From: Paenibacillus sp. LHD-38
GTDB taxonomy: Bacteria; Bacillota; Bacilli; Paenibacillales; Paenibacillaceae
Length of the DNA stretch: 64,000 nucleotides
Assembly (NCBI RefSeq): GCF_031157315.1
Contig: NZ_JAVIFU010000019.1
Coordinates: 62,001 to 126,000, forward strand
Reading direction: 5' to 3'
Part shown: one piece after another, positions 1-6,215 of the stretch
How positions within the stretch are numbered: position 1 is the first letter of the stretch
Layout of the letters: the number at the start of each line of letters is the position of its first letter
Translations under genes and position numbers: made by a program
Notes under the pieces: model-generated
Told to the model about the DNA's origin: nothing
Database searches by the model: none
Seen by the model: only the letters and a program-made list of their open reading frames with translations

Positions 1-257
1 CCGCCAACCTGACCCGCTGCCTCAAACAGCTTGCTTGCCGCTTGGAGCTGACGATGTGCGGCACGGATCGTTTCCTCCGCCGGCTGTATAAGCCCGCCAA
101 GCTCTTGGCTCAGTTTATGCAAATCCTGCCGCATCGCTTCTGCCTCTGCCTGCACTTGGCCTAGCCTCCTCAGTGCTGTCCGTAATGCTATGAGTATCCC
201 TGCCACTAAAATGACAAATGCTCCCACAGCAATTCCCGCGATCCACGTCATGACCAT
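1..257 (-). CDS. DUF948-type membrane-anchored protein, cut by window edge
   Basis: Only the first 85 codons lie in the window; the gene runs off the left edge. The reading frame starts with ATG at 257, with a GGAGGAGG-type ribosome binding site about 9 nt upstream. Residues 4-26 form one hydrophobic segment (WIAGIAVGAFVILVAGILIA). A charged, alanine/glutamine-rich helix follows (LGQVQAEAEAMRQDLHKL), which looks like a coiled coil. This is the architecture of the DUF948 family of Bacillota: an N-terminal anchor followed by a cytoplasmic helical region of unknown role, often in general-stress operons. No function can be assigned, and the missing C-terminus prevents a firm family call. Confidence 0.6.
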   Translation of the reverse strand, partial: MVMTWIAGIAVGAFVILVAGILIALRTALRRLGQVQAEAEAMRQDLHKLSQELGGLIQPAEETIRAAHRQLQAASKLFEAAGQVG

Positions 258-445
258 GCCCGTATCCCTCCTCCTCCGTCAATTGCAGGGCCTTACGTTA
301 TAAAGCTCCTAGACGAATGCCCACTTGCGTAATGACAGTATAAGCAGCATGGGCTTGTCATGACACAACCGTGAATGAAAAATCATAATCGGAACGTGTA
401 GATCGCAATCGGGGAGTTTCGGGAAACATTCGTGCAAAATACAAA

Positions 446-489
446 AAGGCCGTCTTCGCAAATCTCATCCGATTTGCAAAGACGGCCTA
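446..489 (-). terminator. intrinsic terminator of the SufR-like gene
   Basis: The left arm AGGCCGTCTTCGCAAAT pairs with ATTTGCAAAGACGGCCT (one mismatch). On the minus strand it is followed by TTTTTGTATTTTG. It lies 20 nt past the stop codon of the regulator that ends at 510. Confidence 0.8.
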
Positions 490-509
490 TATTCAGCTTA
501 GTTCATTCG

Positions 510-1166
510 TTATCCAATACGGTAGCTGCACTTTCCTCCACCCTTAGCCAAGCACTCTGTCCGCTCAACGGGGACGTCAAGCAGAGACTTGAACAAGGAA
601 AGCTCACAGGTGCAAGCTTGAAGGTATTTGCCGGCAACCTGTGCAATCGGACAATTATATTCATAAAGCATGTAGCTGCCGTCGGTCTGTGTTTCCACTT
701 CCGCCATATAGCCTCCAGCATTTTGAATCGCAACAAGCTCGCTAACCTTTTGTTCCAAGCTCTTGCCCGCCATTCGCGGCTCATAGCGATCCAGCAGCTT
801 TTTCTTGCGTCCTTCGAACATCCGGTCAATAAGCACTGCGGTATCCGGGTCATCCGCCAGCTCATCAAGCAAATCCAGCGCAAGCAAATGATAATTTTTC
901 GGAAAAAGCTCATCCGCTTCAGCCGTCAGCTCATATGCATGGAGCGGTCTGCCCATGGCTTGACGCACAGACACAATTAAAACACTGCCTTCGCTCTCCA
1001 GCGCATACATATGGCGCCGTATCGCCATTTCCGTTAATCCCAATTCGCTGGACAAGTCGCCCGCATGCATTCTACCGCCCGTCTTCAGCAGCATCAATAT
1101 GCGCTCACGCGTAGATTGATCTCCCCGCGATGCCGCTTTAACGACCGCATCGCTTGACATTTTCAT
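510..1166 (-). CDS. SufR-like iron-sulfur transcriptional regulator (DeoR/ArsR-type HTH)
   Basis: About 218 aa. The N-terminal 70 residues form a winged helix (RERILMLLKTGGRMHAGDLS, then EMAIRRHMYALESEG), followed by a dimerisation region. The C-terminal third holds five cysteines: NCP, then after 12 residues CTC, then EC and KC in LAKGGGKCSYRIG. The CX12C spacing and the GKCSYRI end are typical of SufR-type regulators, which bind a [4Fe-4S] cluster and repress Fe-S assembly genes. No suf gene is nearby, so its target is unknown. Start: ATG at 1166 has GAAGGG 9 nt upstream; an in-frame TTG at 1175 is possible. It is followed by its own terminator and looks monocistronic. Confidence 0.7.
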   Translation of the reverse strand: MKMSSDAVVKAASRGDQSTRERILMLLKTGGRMHAGDLSSELGLTEMAIRRHMYALESEGSVLIVSVRQAMGRPLHAYELTAEADELFPKNYHLLALDLLDELADDPDTAVLIDRMFEGRKKKLLDRYEPRMAGKSLEQKVSELVAIQNAGGYMAEVETQTDGSYMLYEYNCPIAQVAGKYLQACTCELSLFKSLLDVPVERTECLAKGGGKCSYRIG

Positions 1167-1242
1167 CAGCTTCAACCCTTCACCACCTTCACAGGCTTGA
1201 TAGCGTCATTGTAACGTATTTTAACTTTTTCGTAAATCAACT

Positions 1243-1348
1243 ATACGCAAACTGCTGTCGCCGTCCTCTGCGGGATCTGCGGGATTATCAGTCGTTTCGC
1301 TTAGATAAATAAGGCCATTAATAGTGATAACGTATAAATTCTTATGCA
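1243..1348 (+). repeat. degenerate copy A of the 100-bp dispersed element
   Basis: It shares CTGTCGCCGTCCTC, CAGTCGTTTCGC and GTATAAATTCTTAT in the same order and spacing as the other copies. The middle is diverged and the AT-rich hairpin arms are broken. It sits immediately next to copy B in the same orientation, so it is probably an older tandem copy. Confidence 0.7.
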
Positions 1349-1349
1349 C

Positions 1350-1449
1350 CAAGCGTAAACGGCTGTCGCCGTCCTCTGTGGCAAAAGCTGTCGTTTCGCG
1401 GAAATATATAAGCTCATTTATAAGTGAAAACTTATAAATTCTTATATAC
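1350..1449 (+). repeat. copy B of the 100-bp dispersed element
   Basis: It begins CAAGCGTAAACGGCTGTCGC and ends CTTATAAATTCTTATATAC. It differs from copies at 44200 and 45989 at only a few positions. It contains the GC hairpin ACGGC-TGTC-GCCGT and the nested AT hairpin described under copy C. It abuts the terminator at 1450-1472. Confidence 0.9.
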
Positions 1450-1472
1450 CAAAAAAAACGGCTGCAGCCGTT
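1450..1472 (-). terminator. intrinsic terminator of yutE
   Basis: AACGGCTGCAGCCGTT is a perfect 16-bp palindrome. On the minus strand it folds as AACGGC-TGCA-GCCGTT and runs into a tract of T residues. The T tract touches the dispersed repeat copy B. Confidence 0.75.
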
Positions 1473-1517
1473 AAATTGCGGCTGCAGCTCGCTTTGCTCG
1501 GAAAAAAGTAAAAACCG

Positions 1518-1937
1518 TTACAACTCGCGTTCCAAATAATCCTCAATCGCCTGCTTATAGGCAGGCAATAGCGTTGAGAGCGTCTGAGTGAGCGGATGAA
1601 GCACCGTTCTCTCCCAGACGTAATACTCCTGTACCAGCGGCTTGCGCAGCTTTACGAGCGTAATCAGTGTATCCTGCATATCAGCTGGAAATGCTCCTGC
1701 TTCGCCCGTAATTTCAATGATGTCCTCATAGCTGCTCGCATCACGCAAAATAAACCCGTCAATGAGGAAGCTTCCAACATCCGTCACCGTTTCAACGGCT
1801 AGATGCAGCGCTCTCTCCTGCGCCAAGCCCTCAAGCAGCGTGGCCTGCCAGTTAGAGGCAAGCATGTGAAGCGCAGATGCGATTTCGGTAATCGATTGGA
1901 GCCGTACTGCAATCTGTTCTCGATTCACATAATACAT
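1518..1937 (-). CDS. yutE: YutE/HepT-like DUF86 protein
   Basis: 139 aa. The segment DVGSFLIDGFILRDASSYED followed by KLRKPLVQEYYVWE matches the DUF86 family protein YutE of Bacillus. DUF86 is the HEPN-type fold of HepT RNase toxins, whose active site is R-x4-6-H-x-Y. Here the equivalent segment reads RKPLVQEYY, with Gln in the His position; I recall the same change in YutE. RNase activity is therefore doubtful, and no MntA-type nucleotidyltransferase antitoxin gene is adjacent. The start has AGCGGG about 12 nt upstream and lies 17 nt after the stop of the 38-aa membrane protein gene, so the two are probably cotranscribed with the Dabb gene upstream. Confidence 0.7.
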   Translation of the reverse strand: MYYVNREQIAVRLQSITEIASALHMLASNWQATLLEGLAQERALHLAVETVTDVGSFLIDGFILRDASSYEDIIEITGEAGAFPADMQDTLITLVKLRKPLVQEYYVWERTVLHPLTQTLSTLLPAYKQAIEDYLEREL

Positions 1938-1954
1938 TAATCAGTCGCCCGCTT

Positions 1955-2071
1955 TCAGCCTTGTTTCTTTTTTTTCGACTTGCGTTTAAGCCATGCTACC
2001 ATTATGATGCTGCTAAAAATAATAACCAGCAAATAGGTCATTATTTCATAAACGTCTCTCATGTCGCTCAT
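1955..2071 (-). CDS. 38-aa single-pass membrane protein
   Basis: An ATG-started frame of 38 codons encodes MSDMRDVYEIM, then a hydrophobic segment TYLLVIIFSSIIMVAW (residues 12-27), then a very basic tail LKRKSKKKKQG. It sits exactly between the Dabb gene (stop at 2090, 18 nt upstream) and yutE (17 nt downstream), with no room for another gene. This even spacing argues that it is translated. The ribosome binding site is weak (GAGAGGCAGGG region). The layout suggests a short N-out, K-rich C-in membrane peptide. Function unknown. Confidence 0.55.
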   Translation of the reverse strand: MSDMRDVYEIMTYLLVIIFSSIIMVAWLKRKSKKKKQG

Positions 2072-2089
2072 TAATCGTTACCCTGCCTC

Positions 2090-2377
2090 TCAGCTTTCAA
2101 AATCAACGCTGACGGAAGCTTCGCGAACCTGCATCATATGCTCGATAACCTTTTTATGAACGGGATGCACCTGGTAAACCTCCAACGCTTCCAATGAATC
2201 GAATTTCGTAATAAGCGCTATGTCATAAGAGCGCTCAGAATGCAAAACATCGATCCCCACTTCAATGGATTTCAGCACTTCTATTTTGCCTTCCATATCT
2301 CTAAGCACCTGAGCGGTGCGCGCGACGCTTTCTTCGCTGCCATCCTTCAATTTAAAGAAAACAATATGTGTTAGCAT
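2090..2377 (-). CDS. Dabb family (stress-responsive alpha-beta barrel) protein
   Basis: 95 aa. MLTHIVFFKLKDGSEESV at the N-terminus and SYDIALITKFDSLEALEVYQ with HPVHKKVIEHM toward the C-terminus are characteristic of the Dabb domain, a small dimeric ferredoxin-like barrel. In bacteria the function is mostly unknown. The start chosen is the ATG at 2377, which has GAGGAGG 8 nt upstream; an in-frame codon at 2401 would place the ribosome binding site inside the gene. It is probably the first gene of an operon with the 38-aa membrane protein and yutE. Confidence 0.8.
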   Translation of the reverse strand: MLTHIVFFKLKDGSEESVARTAQVLRDMEGKIEVLKSIEVGIDVLHSERSYDIALITKFDSLEALEVYQVHPVHKKVIEHMMQVREASVSVDFES

Positions 2378-2484
2378 TTGTTGTTCCTCCTCTGATCTCA
2401 CTGTATAAATTTCAACCGTTTGTCACATAATAACCTATGCAGTCGCATTACGGCAATCTTTAACACGAAGGAGATCGGTACGTT

Positions 2485-2751
2485 ATGCGCTATAGGGTTA
2501 CGATTATCGCTACTTTGATTGGACTTGCCATTTGCTTGTTTAACTACACCGGCTACGACCCTCACAATTTTATTTTCTTCATGTTCAGCATCCCCTCATG
2601 GGTCGTCGATTTATTTGTCGACGTGCACGAGGTTAGCGTTCTGCTCATGTATGCACTTACCATTGTGACCTGGGCTTTGCTCGGCTTTATCGCCGATGTT
2701 CTCATTGCGCGCGGCCGTGAGAACGAACGTTATCCAAGGTCGGCGCGGTAG
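2485..2751 (+). CDS. small integral membrane protein, unknown
   Basis: 88 aa with three hydrophobic segments: YRVTIIATLIGLAICLF, NFIFFMFSIPSWVVDLF and VSVLLMYALTIVTWALLGFI. A charged tail RGRENERYPRSAR follows. The ATG has GAAGGAGAT about 9 nt upstream. It is followed within 15 nt by a terminator, so it is a single-gene unit divergent from the Dabb operon. I recognise no family. Confidence 0.65.
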   Translation: MRYRVTIIATLIGLAICLFNYTGYDPHNFIFFMFSIPSWVVDLFVDVHEVSVLLMYALTIVTWALLGFIADVLIARGRENERYPRSAR

Positions 2752-2763
2752 CTTCAAACCAAC

Positions 2764-2796
2764 AAAAAGGAGCCTTTCGGCTCCTTTCGCGTTTTT
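2764..2796. terminator. bidirectional intrinsic terminator
   Basis: AAAAGGAGCC-TTTC-GGCTCCTTT with A residues on the left and GTTTTT on the right. It lies between the convergent small membrane protein gene (ends 2751) and the cupredoxin gene (ends 2820), and could serve both. Confidence 0.8.
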
Positions 2797-2819
2797 ACAG
2801 CACATTCATCAATGGGACA

Positions 2820-3209
2820 TTAAGCAGCTTCAACGATAAGCGTAGATTCCATCGTTGTGTGTCCTTGCCCGCATGGAATGGAGCAATAGATCTTGTAAGT
2901 GCCTGGCTCCGTAAATTCCAAATCCGTTTCCGGATGATCGTTATCCAAAACTACTTTTAGCTCGTCAATATGTAGCCCGTGAATACCGCTTTTATTCGAC
3001 AGTTTCAGTCTAACCTTGTCTCCAACCTTGACTTTGTACTCTTCTTGATCGAATACGAAATCGTTAGAAGCGACTACTTTCAGTAAACTCATACCCTCTG
3101 GCAGCGAGGCAGCCTCGTCAACCGGTTTAGCGGGCAGGGCGAATGTGAGCAAATATAAGCCCAGCAACGACGCCGCTGTAAATAACGTAAACATAATCCA
3201 CTTGTGCAT
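2820..3209 (-). CDS. membrane-anchored CuA-type cupredoxin (cytochrome c oxidase subunit II-like)
   Basis: 129 aa. A single N-terminal hydrophobic segment (IMFTLFTAASLLGLYLLTFA, residues 5-24) anchors a small cupredoxin domain outside the membrane. The C-terminal motif CSIPCGQGHTTM has the exact CX3CX3HX2M spacing of a CuA centre, and IHGLHIDEL supplies the upstream His. The Glu usual in oxidase subunit II (CxExC) is Ile here. No catalytic oxidase subunit, cytochrome or nitrous oxide reductase gene is nearby, and the protein is much shorter than a true CoxB. It is probably a stand-alone electron carrier or copper-handling protein. The ATG at 3209 has AGGGGAG upstream. Confidence 0.75.
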   Translation of the reverse strand: MHKWIMFTLFTAASLLGLYLLTFALPAKPVDEAASLPEGMSLLKVVASNDFVFDQEEYKVKVGDKVRLKLSNKSGIHGLHIDELKVVLDNDHPETDLEFTEPGTYKIYCSIPCGQGHTTMESTLIVEAA

Positions 3210-3249
3210 TGCTATGTGCTCCCCTTTGCGTTCATAATGTCTACCTCTT

Positions 3250-3279
3250 ATATTACATAAGATTGTCCGAAGTTCTCAA
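3250..3279 (-). promoter_or_regulatory. sigma-A-type promoter of the cupredoxin gene
   Basis: On the minus strand, TTGAGA (3279-3274) and TAATAT (3255-3250) are separated by 18 bp, about 40 nt before the start codon. Confidence 0.5.
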
Positions 3280-3344
3280 CCTTAAACTGCGGAAAGAGGA
3301 AAAGTTTTTTCGTTATTTTGACAAAACCATGAACAATTTCAAAA

Positions 3345-3746
3345 TTAGCTGGACAAATACTGTTTTAATAACCGCTCAGACTCCGCCTTGACGAAACCCC
3401 ACAGCATAAAAAAACGATGATGGTATCCTCTGCAGACATATTCGGCATGCAGACCGTCCGCCTGGCGCCTCTCCTCATAAACTTTGATGCCCGTCTCCCG
3501 AAACTGCCGTTTGATTGCGGCAAGGTCAAGCAGCACCCTGTCCTGCATGCCGCGCATCATAGATTCATAAAACCGCGGGAGCTTTATGGCCGATGTGCCG
3601 ATCACACGTATATCATGATCCAAAATACGCATGACGATTCCCAGCAGCACAAAACGCTTTACAAGCTCAAGCTCCTCTTCGGTTTGTATCGGCGGACGTG
3701 CTGCCGTTTTAACTTTGCCGCGGGTTTCTTCCTCATTAGCGGCCAT
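3345..3746 (-). CDS. YhjD-like conserved protein, probably SOS-regulated
   Basis: 134 aa from the ATG at 3746, which has GGAGGGG 5 nt upstream. A stretch IKLPRFYESMMRGMQD, then LAAIKRQFRETGIKVYEERR, GYHHRFFMLWGF and ERLLKQYL matches what I recall of Bacillus YhjD, a helical protein of unknown function and a known LexA-regulon member. A sigma-A promoter with a LexA-type palindrome directly after its -10 box precedes the gene, which independently supports that identification. It has no signal peptide or membrane segment. It ends 136 bp before the cupredoxin gene. Confidence 0.6.
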   Translation of the reverse strand: MAANEEETRGKVKTAARPPIQTEEELELVKRFVLLGIVMRILDHDIRVIGTSAIKLPRFYESMMRGMQDRVLLDLAAIKRQFRETGIKVYEERRQADGLHAEYVCRGYHHRFFMLWGFVKAESERLLKQYLSS

Positions 3747-3760
3747 TGCTACCCCTCCAG

Positions 3761-3808
3761 ATAAGAACATTTGTTCTTATTATAGCGATTTGCCATGATT
3801 TCATGCAA
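3761..3808 (-). promoter_or_regulatory. strong sigma-A promoter with LexA/DinR-type operator
   Basis: On the minus strand TTGCAT (3808-3803), 18 bp, then TATAAT (3784-3779). Immediately downstream, 3761-3780 reads ATAAGAACATTTGTTCTTAT, which pairs with itself as 9+2+9. The core GAAC-N4-GTTC is the DinR/LexA half-site arrangement; the flanking C/G of the best Bacillus box is A/T here. The operator covers the transcription start and lies just upstream of the ribosome binding site of the YhjD-like gene. Confidence 0.7.
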
Positions 3809-3831
3809 GCTAATTTAGTTTTATCCAAAAG

Positions 3832-4251
3832 TTACCGTTTTTCCTTTAGTACCGCGATAATCTTCCGGAGCTGTTCCGGGAGCGGAAAGCCGAGCCTGCC
3901 GTAATTTTCCGTAATGGAAATCAGCTCATTCGCCAAATAGAAATAAATGGCAGCGCCCATGGTCACATTATTGGTCTCCAACAATATATCTATTCGATGG
4001 GCGAGTAAAATAACAAGCAGCGACAACCCTTTGCGTGTCAGCCCCCACGATCCGATCACGCTGTTTAAACCTTTTCCTTCTTTAATGGCTGCGGCGACTC
4101 CCGAAACATAATCAATGCCCATTGCCACTACCAATAATGTAAGAGATTCCTGCCAGCTGCCGAAAGCAAACGTAAGGATAGAGCCCATGAGACCACAAAT
4201 CGAGCATAACCAGATCAAGGACAATTTTCGCCACCTCTCCTTCATTTCCAT
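3832..4251 (-). CDS. phage-holin-family (Holin_4 type) membrane protein
   Basis: 139 aa from ATG 4251; a GTG at 4269 is an alternative. Neither has a clear ribosome binding site, so the start is uncertain. Hydrophobic segments are SLIWLCSICGLMGSILTFA, LTLLVVAMGIDYVSGVAAAI and LSLLVILLAHRIDILL. The signature MGIDYVSGVAAAIKEGKGLNS and GLTRKGLSLLVILLAH followed by ITENYGRLGFPLPE are diagnostic of the toxin-secretion/phage-lysis holin family. No endolysin or phage structural gene is nearby, so this is a domesticated chromosomal copy of unknown role. Confidence 0.8.
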   Translation of the reverse strand: MEMKERWRKLSLIWLCSICGLMGSILTFAFGSWQESLTLLVVAMGIDYVSGVAAAIKEGKGLNSVIGSWGLTRKGLSLLVILLAHRIDILLETNNVTMGAAIYFYLANELISITENYGRLGFPLPEQLRKIIAVLKEKR

Positions 4252-4413
4252 GTATAATACTATATGCACAAAAACGAGTGGCTGTCCGTCCTCCCATGGC
4301 TCAGAGACCGTTTTCTATGAAAAAGGCTCTCATCTATTCTGTTTGCCATATTGGAAAATGCTAGAAAAGATAGTATTGTGTAAAAAGCAATATATCGAAT
4401 GAGGGTGACAAGC

Positions 4414-5433
4414 ATGCATTTCATTTTGAAACTTACCGATAGGCTTCTTCGTCTAAACAATTACTTTGTTTTCCTGCTTACGTTATTGCTTGTATTTATC
4501 AGCTCAACCATCGCTTTCCTGCTGGAGCCGGTCACCTTCGGACATTGGTTTAATGCTTTTTGGTGGGTCATGACGACGGTGGCGACGGTCGGCTACGGCG
4601 ATTTTTTCCCCAAGACGATTCCCGGCAAGATACTCGCTATGCTGCTCTACGTGTTCGGTATTGGTTTGCTCAGCTTATTAATTGGTAAGATTATCGATTC
4701 CATAGCTGAACTCCAGCGAAGAAGAGAAGGTGGAAAATTGAAATTTCAAGGTCAGGACCACATCATCGTTATTAATTGGAGCAAAAAAGCGCAGCTGGCC
4801 GTAGAGGATTTGCTCGACTCGGATAACGGTATTGCGATAATTATCATTGATGACAGCGATAAGCATCCCTTTGACATACCTCGGGTGCATTTTGTAAGCG
4901 GCGATCCGACATCGGCCGAGGTGCTTGAGATGGCCGGCATTCGAAGCGCTCGTTCGGCGATTATTTTTGCCGATCCCCGCATTGAGGATACCTCGCTTAT
5001 CGATGGAAAATCACTGCTCATCGCTTCCAGCATTGAGCAGGCCGCTCCCGCGGTTCATACGACGGTGGAAATCGTGCTGGAGAAGCATATTCTCAATTTC
5101 CGCCACGTACAAGTAAATGATTTTATTTTATCGCATGATGCCGTTTCCAGGCTGGCGGTAAGATCCGCATTAAAGGAAGGCAACGTCGATATCTTTATGC
5201 AGCTGCTTAGCAGAAAATATGGCGAGGACGTATTTGAAGTTTCCGTTGACCCCCGTTGGGGGACATATGGCGATGCCTTCCAAGCGCTGCTCAGCAAAGG
5301 GGCTACGCTCATTGCGGATCGCACCGATATGGGCATTAACCGCAAGCTTGAAGAAAAGATCCCGAACGCTGCCCGCTTGTTCGTGATCTCCAATGACGAG
5401 ACCATCACCAAGATTAGATCAGAAAGGCGGTAA
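4414..5433 (+). CDS. potassium channel with RCK/TrkA-N domain (YugO-like)
   Basis: 339 aa. TM1 is near residues 15-37, the pore helix and selectivity filter TTVATVGYGDFFP at 54-66, and TM2 near 71-95. A Rossmann-like RCK region then begins with QDHIIVINW, but lacks the classical GxGxxG, so nucleotide binding is uncertain. This two-TM plus RCK layout matches Bacillus YugO. The ATG at 4414 has GAGGGTG 7 nt upstream; an in-frame ATG at 4399 overlaps that site. The next gene starts 5 nt after the stop, so this begins a five-gene operon with a soluble unknown, a lipoprotein, an ATP-grasp ligase and a DUF350 protein. The operon context suggests that ion flux is tied to the ligase system. Confidence 0.88.
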   Translation: MHFILKLTDRLLRLNNYFVFLLTLLLVFISSTIAFLLEPVTFGHWFNAFWWVMTTVATVGYGDFFPKTIPGKILAMLLYVFGIGLLSLLIGKIIDSIAELQRRREGGKLKFQGQDHIIVINWSKKAQLAVEDLLDSDNGIAIIIIDDSDKHPFDIPRVHFVSGDPTSAEVLEMAGIRSARSAIIFADPRIEDTSLIDGKSLLIASSIEQAAPAVHTTVEIVLEKHILNFRHVQVNDFILSHDAVSRLAVRSALKEGNVDIFMQLLSRKYGEDVFEVSVDPRWGTYGDAFQALLSKGATLIADRTDMGINRKLEEKIPNAARLFVISNDETITKIRSERR

Positions 5434-5438
5434 TTGTA

Positions 5439-5921
5439 GTGAATAACCTGCTGACTTACCTGGAATGGTCCGAGCAGGATCAACGCGTCGAACGAACCAT
5501 TACCGAAGCAGCCGTAACGCGAGATGATATTTTTGTACGCAAGCTGGTTAATGCGACCGTGTTCCGCAATGCTCTGTTCGAGCATACGGCCAATGAATGC
5601 GAGGACGGTAAGCGCCATCATATTTATGCGAAGCCCTACAATGAATTTGACGACACGGTATACGGTCAAGCCATTCGAAATGCCCTGCATGAGTATGTCA
5701 CCGTCTCGCCTTATATGGAAGTCGAATATTTGCTTTGGAACGGTTACCGCTTTAATCCTTGCGCCCTGCCGCTTCTTGAACCAGCCAGCCCTTTGGAGTT
5801 TGCTCAGCTTCTGCTCGATCATTATATTGTGAGCGAACAGAAAACCTATGAAACGGTCTATACCGTCTATGATATGGACCGAAGCAAAATCGTTGTTTTT
5901 TTGAAAGGAGTGAACCTCTAG
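5439..5921 (+). CDS. unknown soluble protein of the channel/ATP-grasp operon
   Basis: 160 aa, GTG start with AAGGCGG 6 nt upstream. It begins 5 nt after the channel gene and its TAG stop is followed at once by the ATG of the lipoprotein gene, so translation is probably coupled. There is no signal peptide or membrane segment. It is acidic and aromatic-rich (HIYAKPYNEFDDTVYG, YMEVEYLLWNGYRF). Near the C-terminus, KTYETVYTVYDMDRSKIVVF looks like paired beta strands. I recognise no family. Being fixed between channel and lipoprotein, it is a candidate cytosolic adaptor or regulator of the system. Confidence 0.75.
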   Translation: MNNLLTYLEWSEQDQRVERTITEAAVTRDDIFVRKLVNATVFRNALFEHTANECEDGKRHHIYAKPYNEFDDTVYGQAIRNALHEYVTVSPYMEVEYLLWNGYRFNPCALPLLEPASPLEFAQLLLDHYIVSEQKTYETVYTVYDMDRSKIVVFLKGVNL

Positions 5922-6212
5922 ATGTTCGATGAGAAAGCAATGGCAGCCGGAGCCAAATTAAAAGCGAGGGGTCAGAAGGCGCTTGCCTTCGCTCTGATGC
6001 TCACTGTTCCCGTTGCGCTGAGCGGCTGCAATACGTCGAGCTCGCGTGTGTGCGTGGATAACGATAATGACGGCTATTGCGATGATGACGGCTCAAGCCG
6101 CGGCAGCACCTATATCTCAAACGGCAAAACATATAAAAAATCTTCAAGCTACAAATCCAGCTCCTCGAAGGGTTTCGGCAGCTCCGGCTTGAAGAGCAGC
6201 AGCGGGGGCTGA
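5922..6212 (+). CDS. small lipoprotein with Asp-rich loop and Ser/Lys/Gly tail ending in Gly-Gly
   Basis: 96 aa. The signal segment KALAFALMLTVPVAL is followed by the lipobox LSGC, so Cys36 becomes the lipidated N-terminus of a 61-residue mature peptide. The mature part has CVDNDNDGYCDDDGSS, an Asp/Asn loop like calcium-binding DxDxDG repeats and bracketed by two Cys. Then comes a low-complexity Ser/Lys/Gly tail (KTYKKSSSYKSSSSKGFG) that ends SSSGG. Position next to a glutathionylspermidine-synthase-like ATP-grasp gene parallels YgiB/YjfM (DUF1190) next to YgiC/YjfC in E. coli, whose members also have a signal/lipobox and Ser/Gly-rich ends. I infer it as substrate or partner of the ligase. 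The ATG follows the previous stop directly, with AAGGAG 13 nt upstream. Confidence 0.75.
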   Translation: MFDEKAMAAGAKLKARGQKALAFALMLTVPVALSGCNTSSSRVCVDNDNDGYCDDDGSSRGSTYISNGKTYKKSSSYKSSSSKGFGSSGLKSSSGG

Positions 6213-6215
6213 TCT

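Larger units (their letters stand above)
1176..1517. other. intergenic region with two adjacent copies of a dispersed repeat
   Basis: A 342-bp gap between two minus-strand genes. It holds a degenerate copy (about 1243-1348) and a well-preserved copy (1350-1449) of the 100-bp element found again at 44.2, 46.0 and 57.4 kb. A terminator hairpin (1450-1472) for the gene ending at 1518 follows, then a GC-rich stretch with a second GGCTGCAG motif. No coding potential was seen. Confidence 0.8.

Noticed and set aside
432..980. A 182-codon plus-strand frame opposite the SufR-like gene
   Set aside because: It covers the terminator hairpin and the antisense of a clear regulator gene; no ribosome binding site or family resemblance.
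1518..1937. HepT/MntA toxin-antitoxin pair
   Set aside because: The HepT-like protein lacks the catalytic His, and no nucleotidyltransferase antitoxin gene is adjacent.
3832..4251. Prophage lysis cassette
   Set aside because: Only the holin-like protein is present; neighbouring genes are chromosomal stress and channel genes, with no endolysin or phage structural gene.
5055..5822. A 255-codon open frame on the minus strand inside the channel and 160-aa genes
   Set aside because: It lies opposite two well-supported genes, has no ribosome binding site, and its translation is Ile/Ser-rich low-quality sequence typical of antisense shadows.
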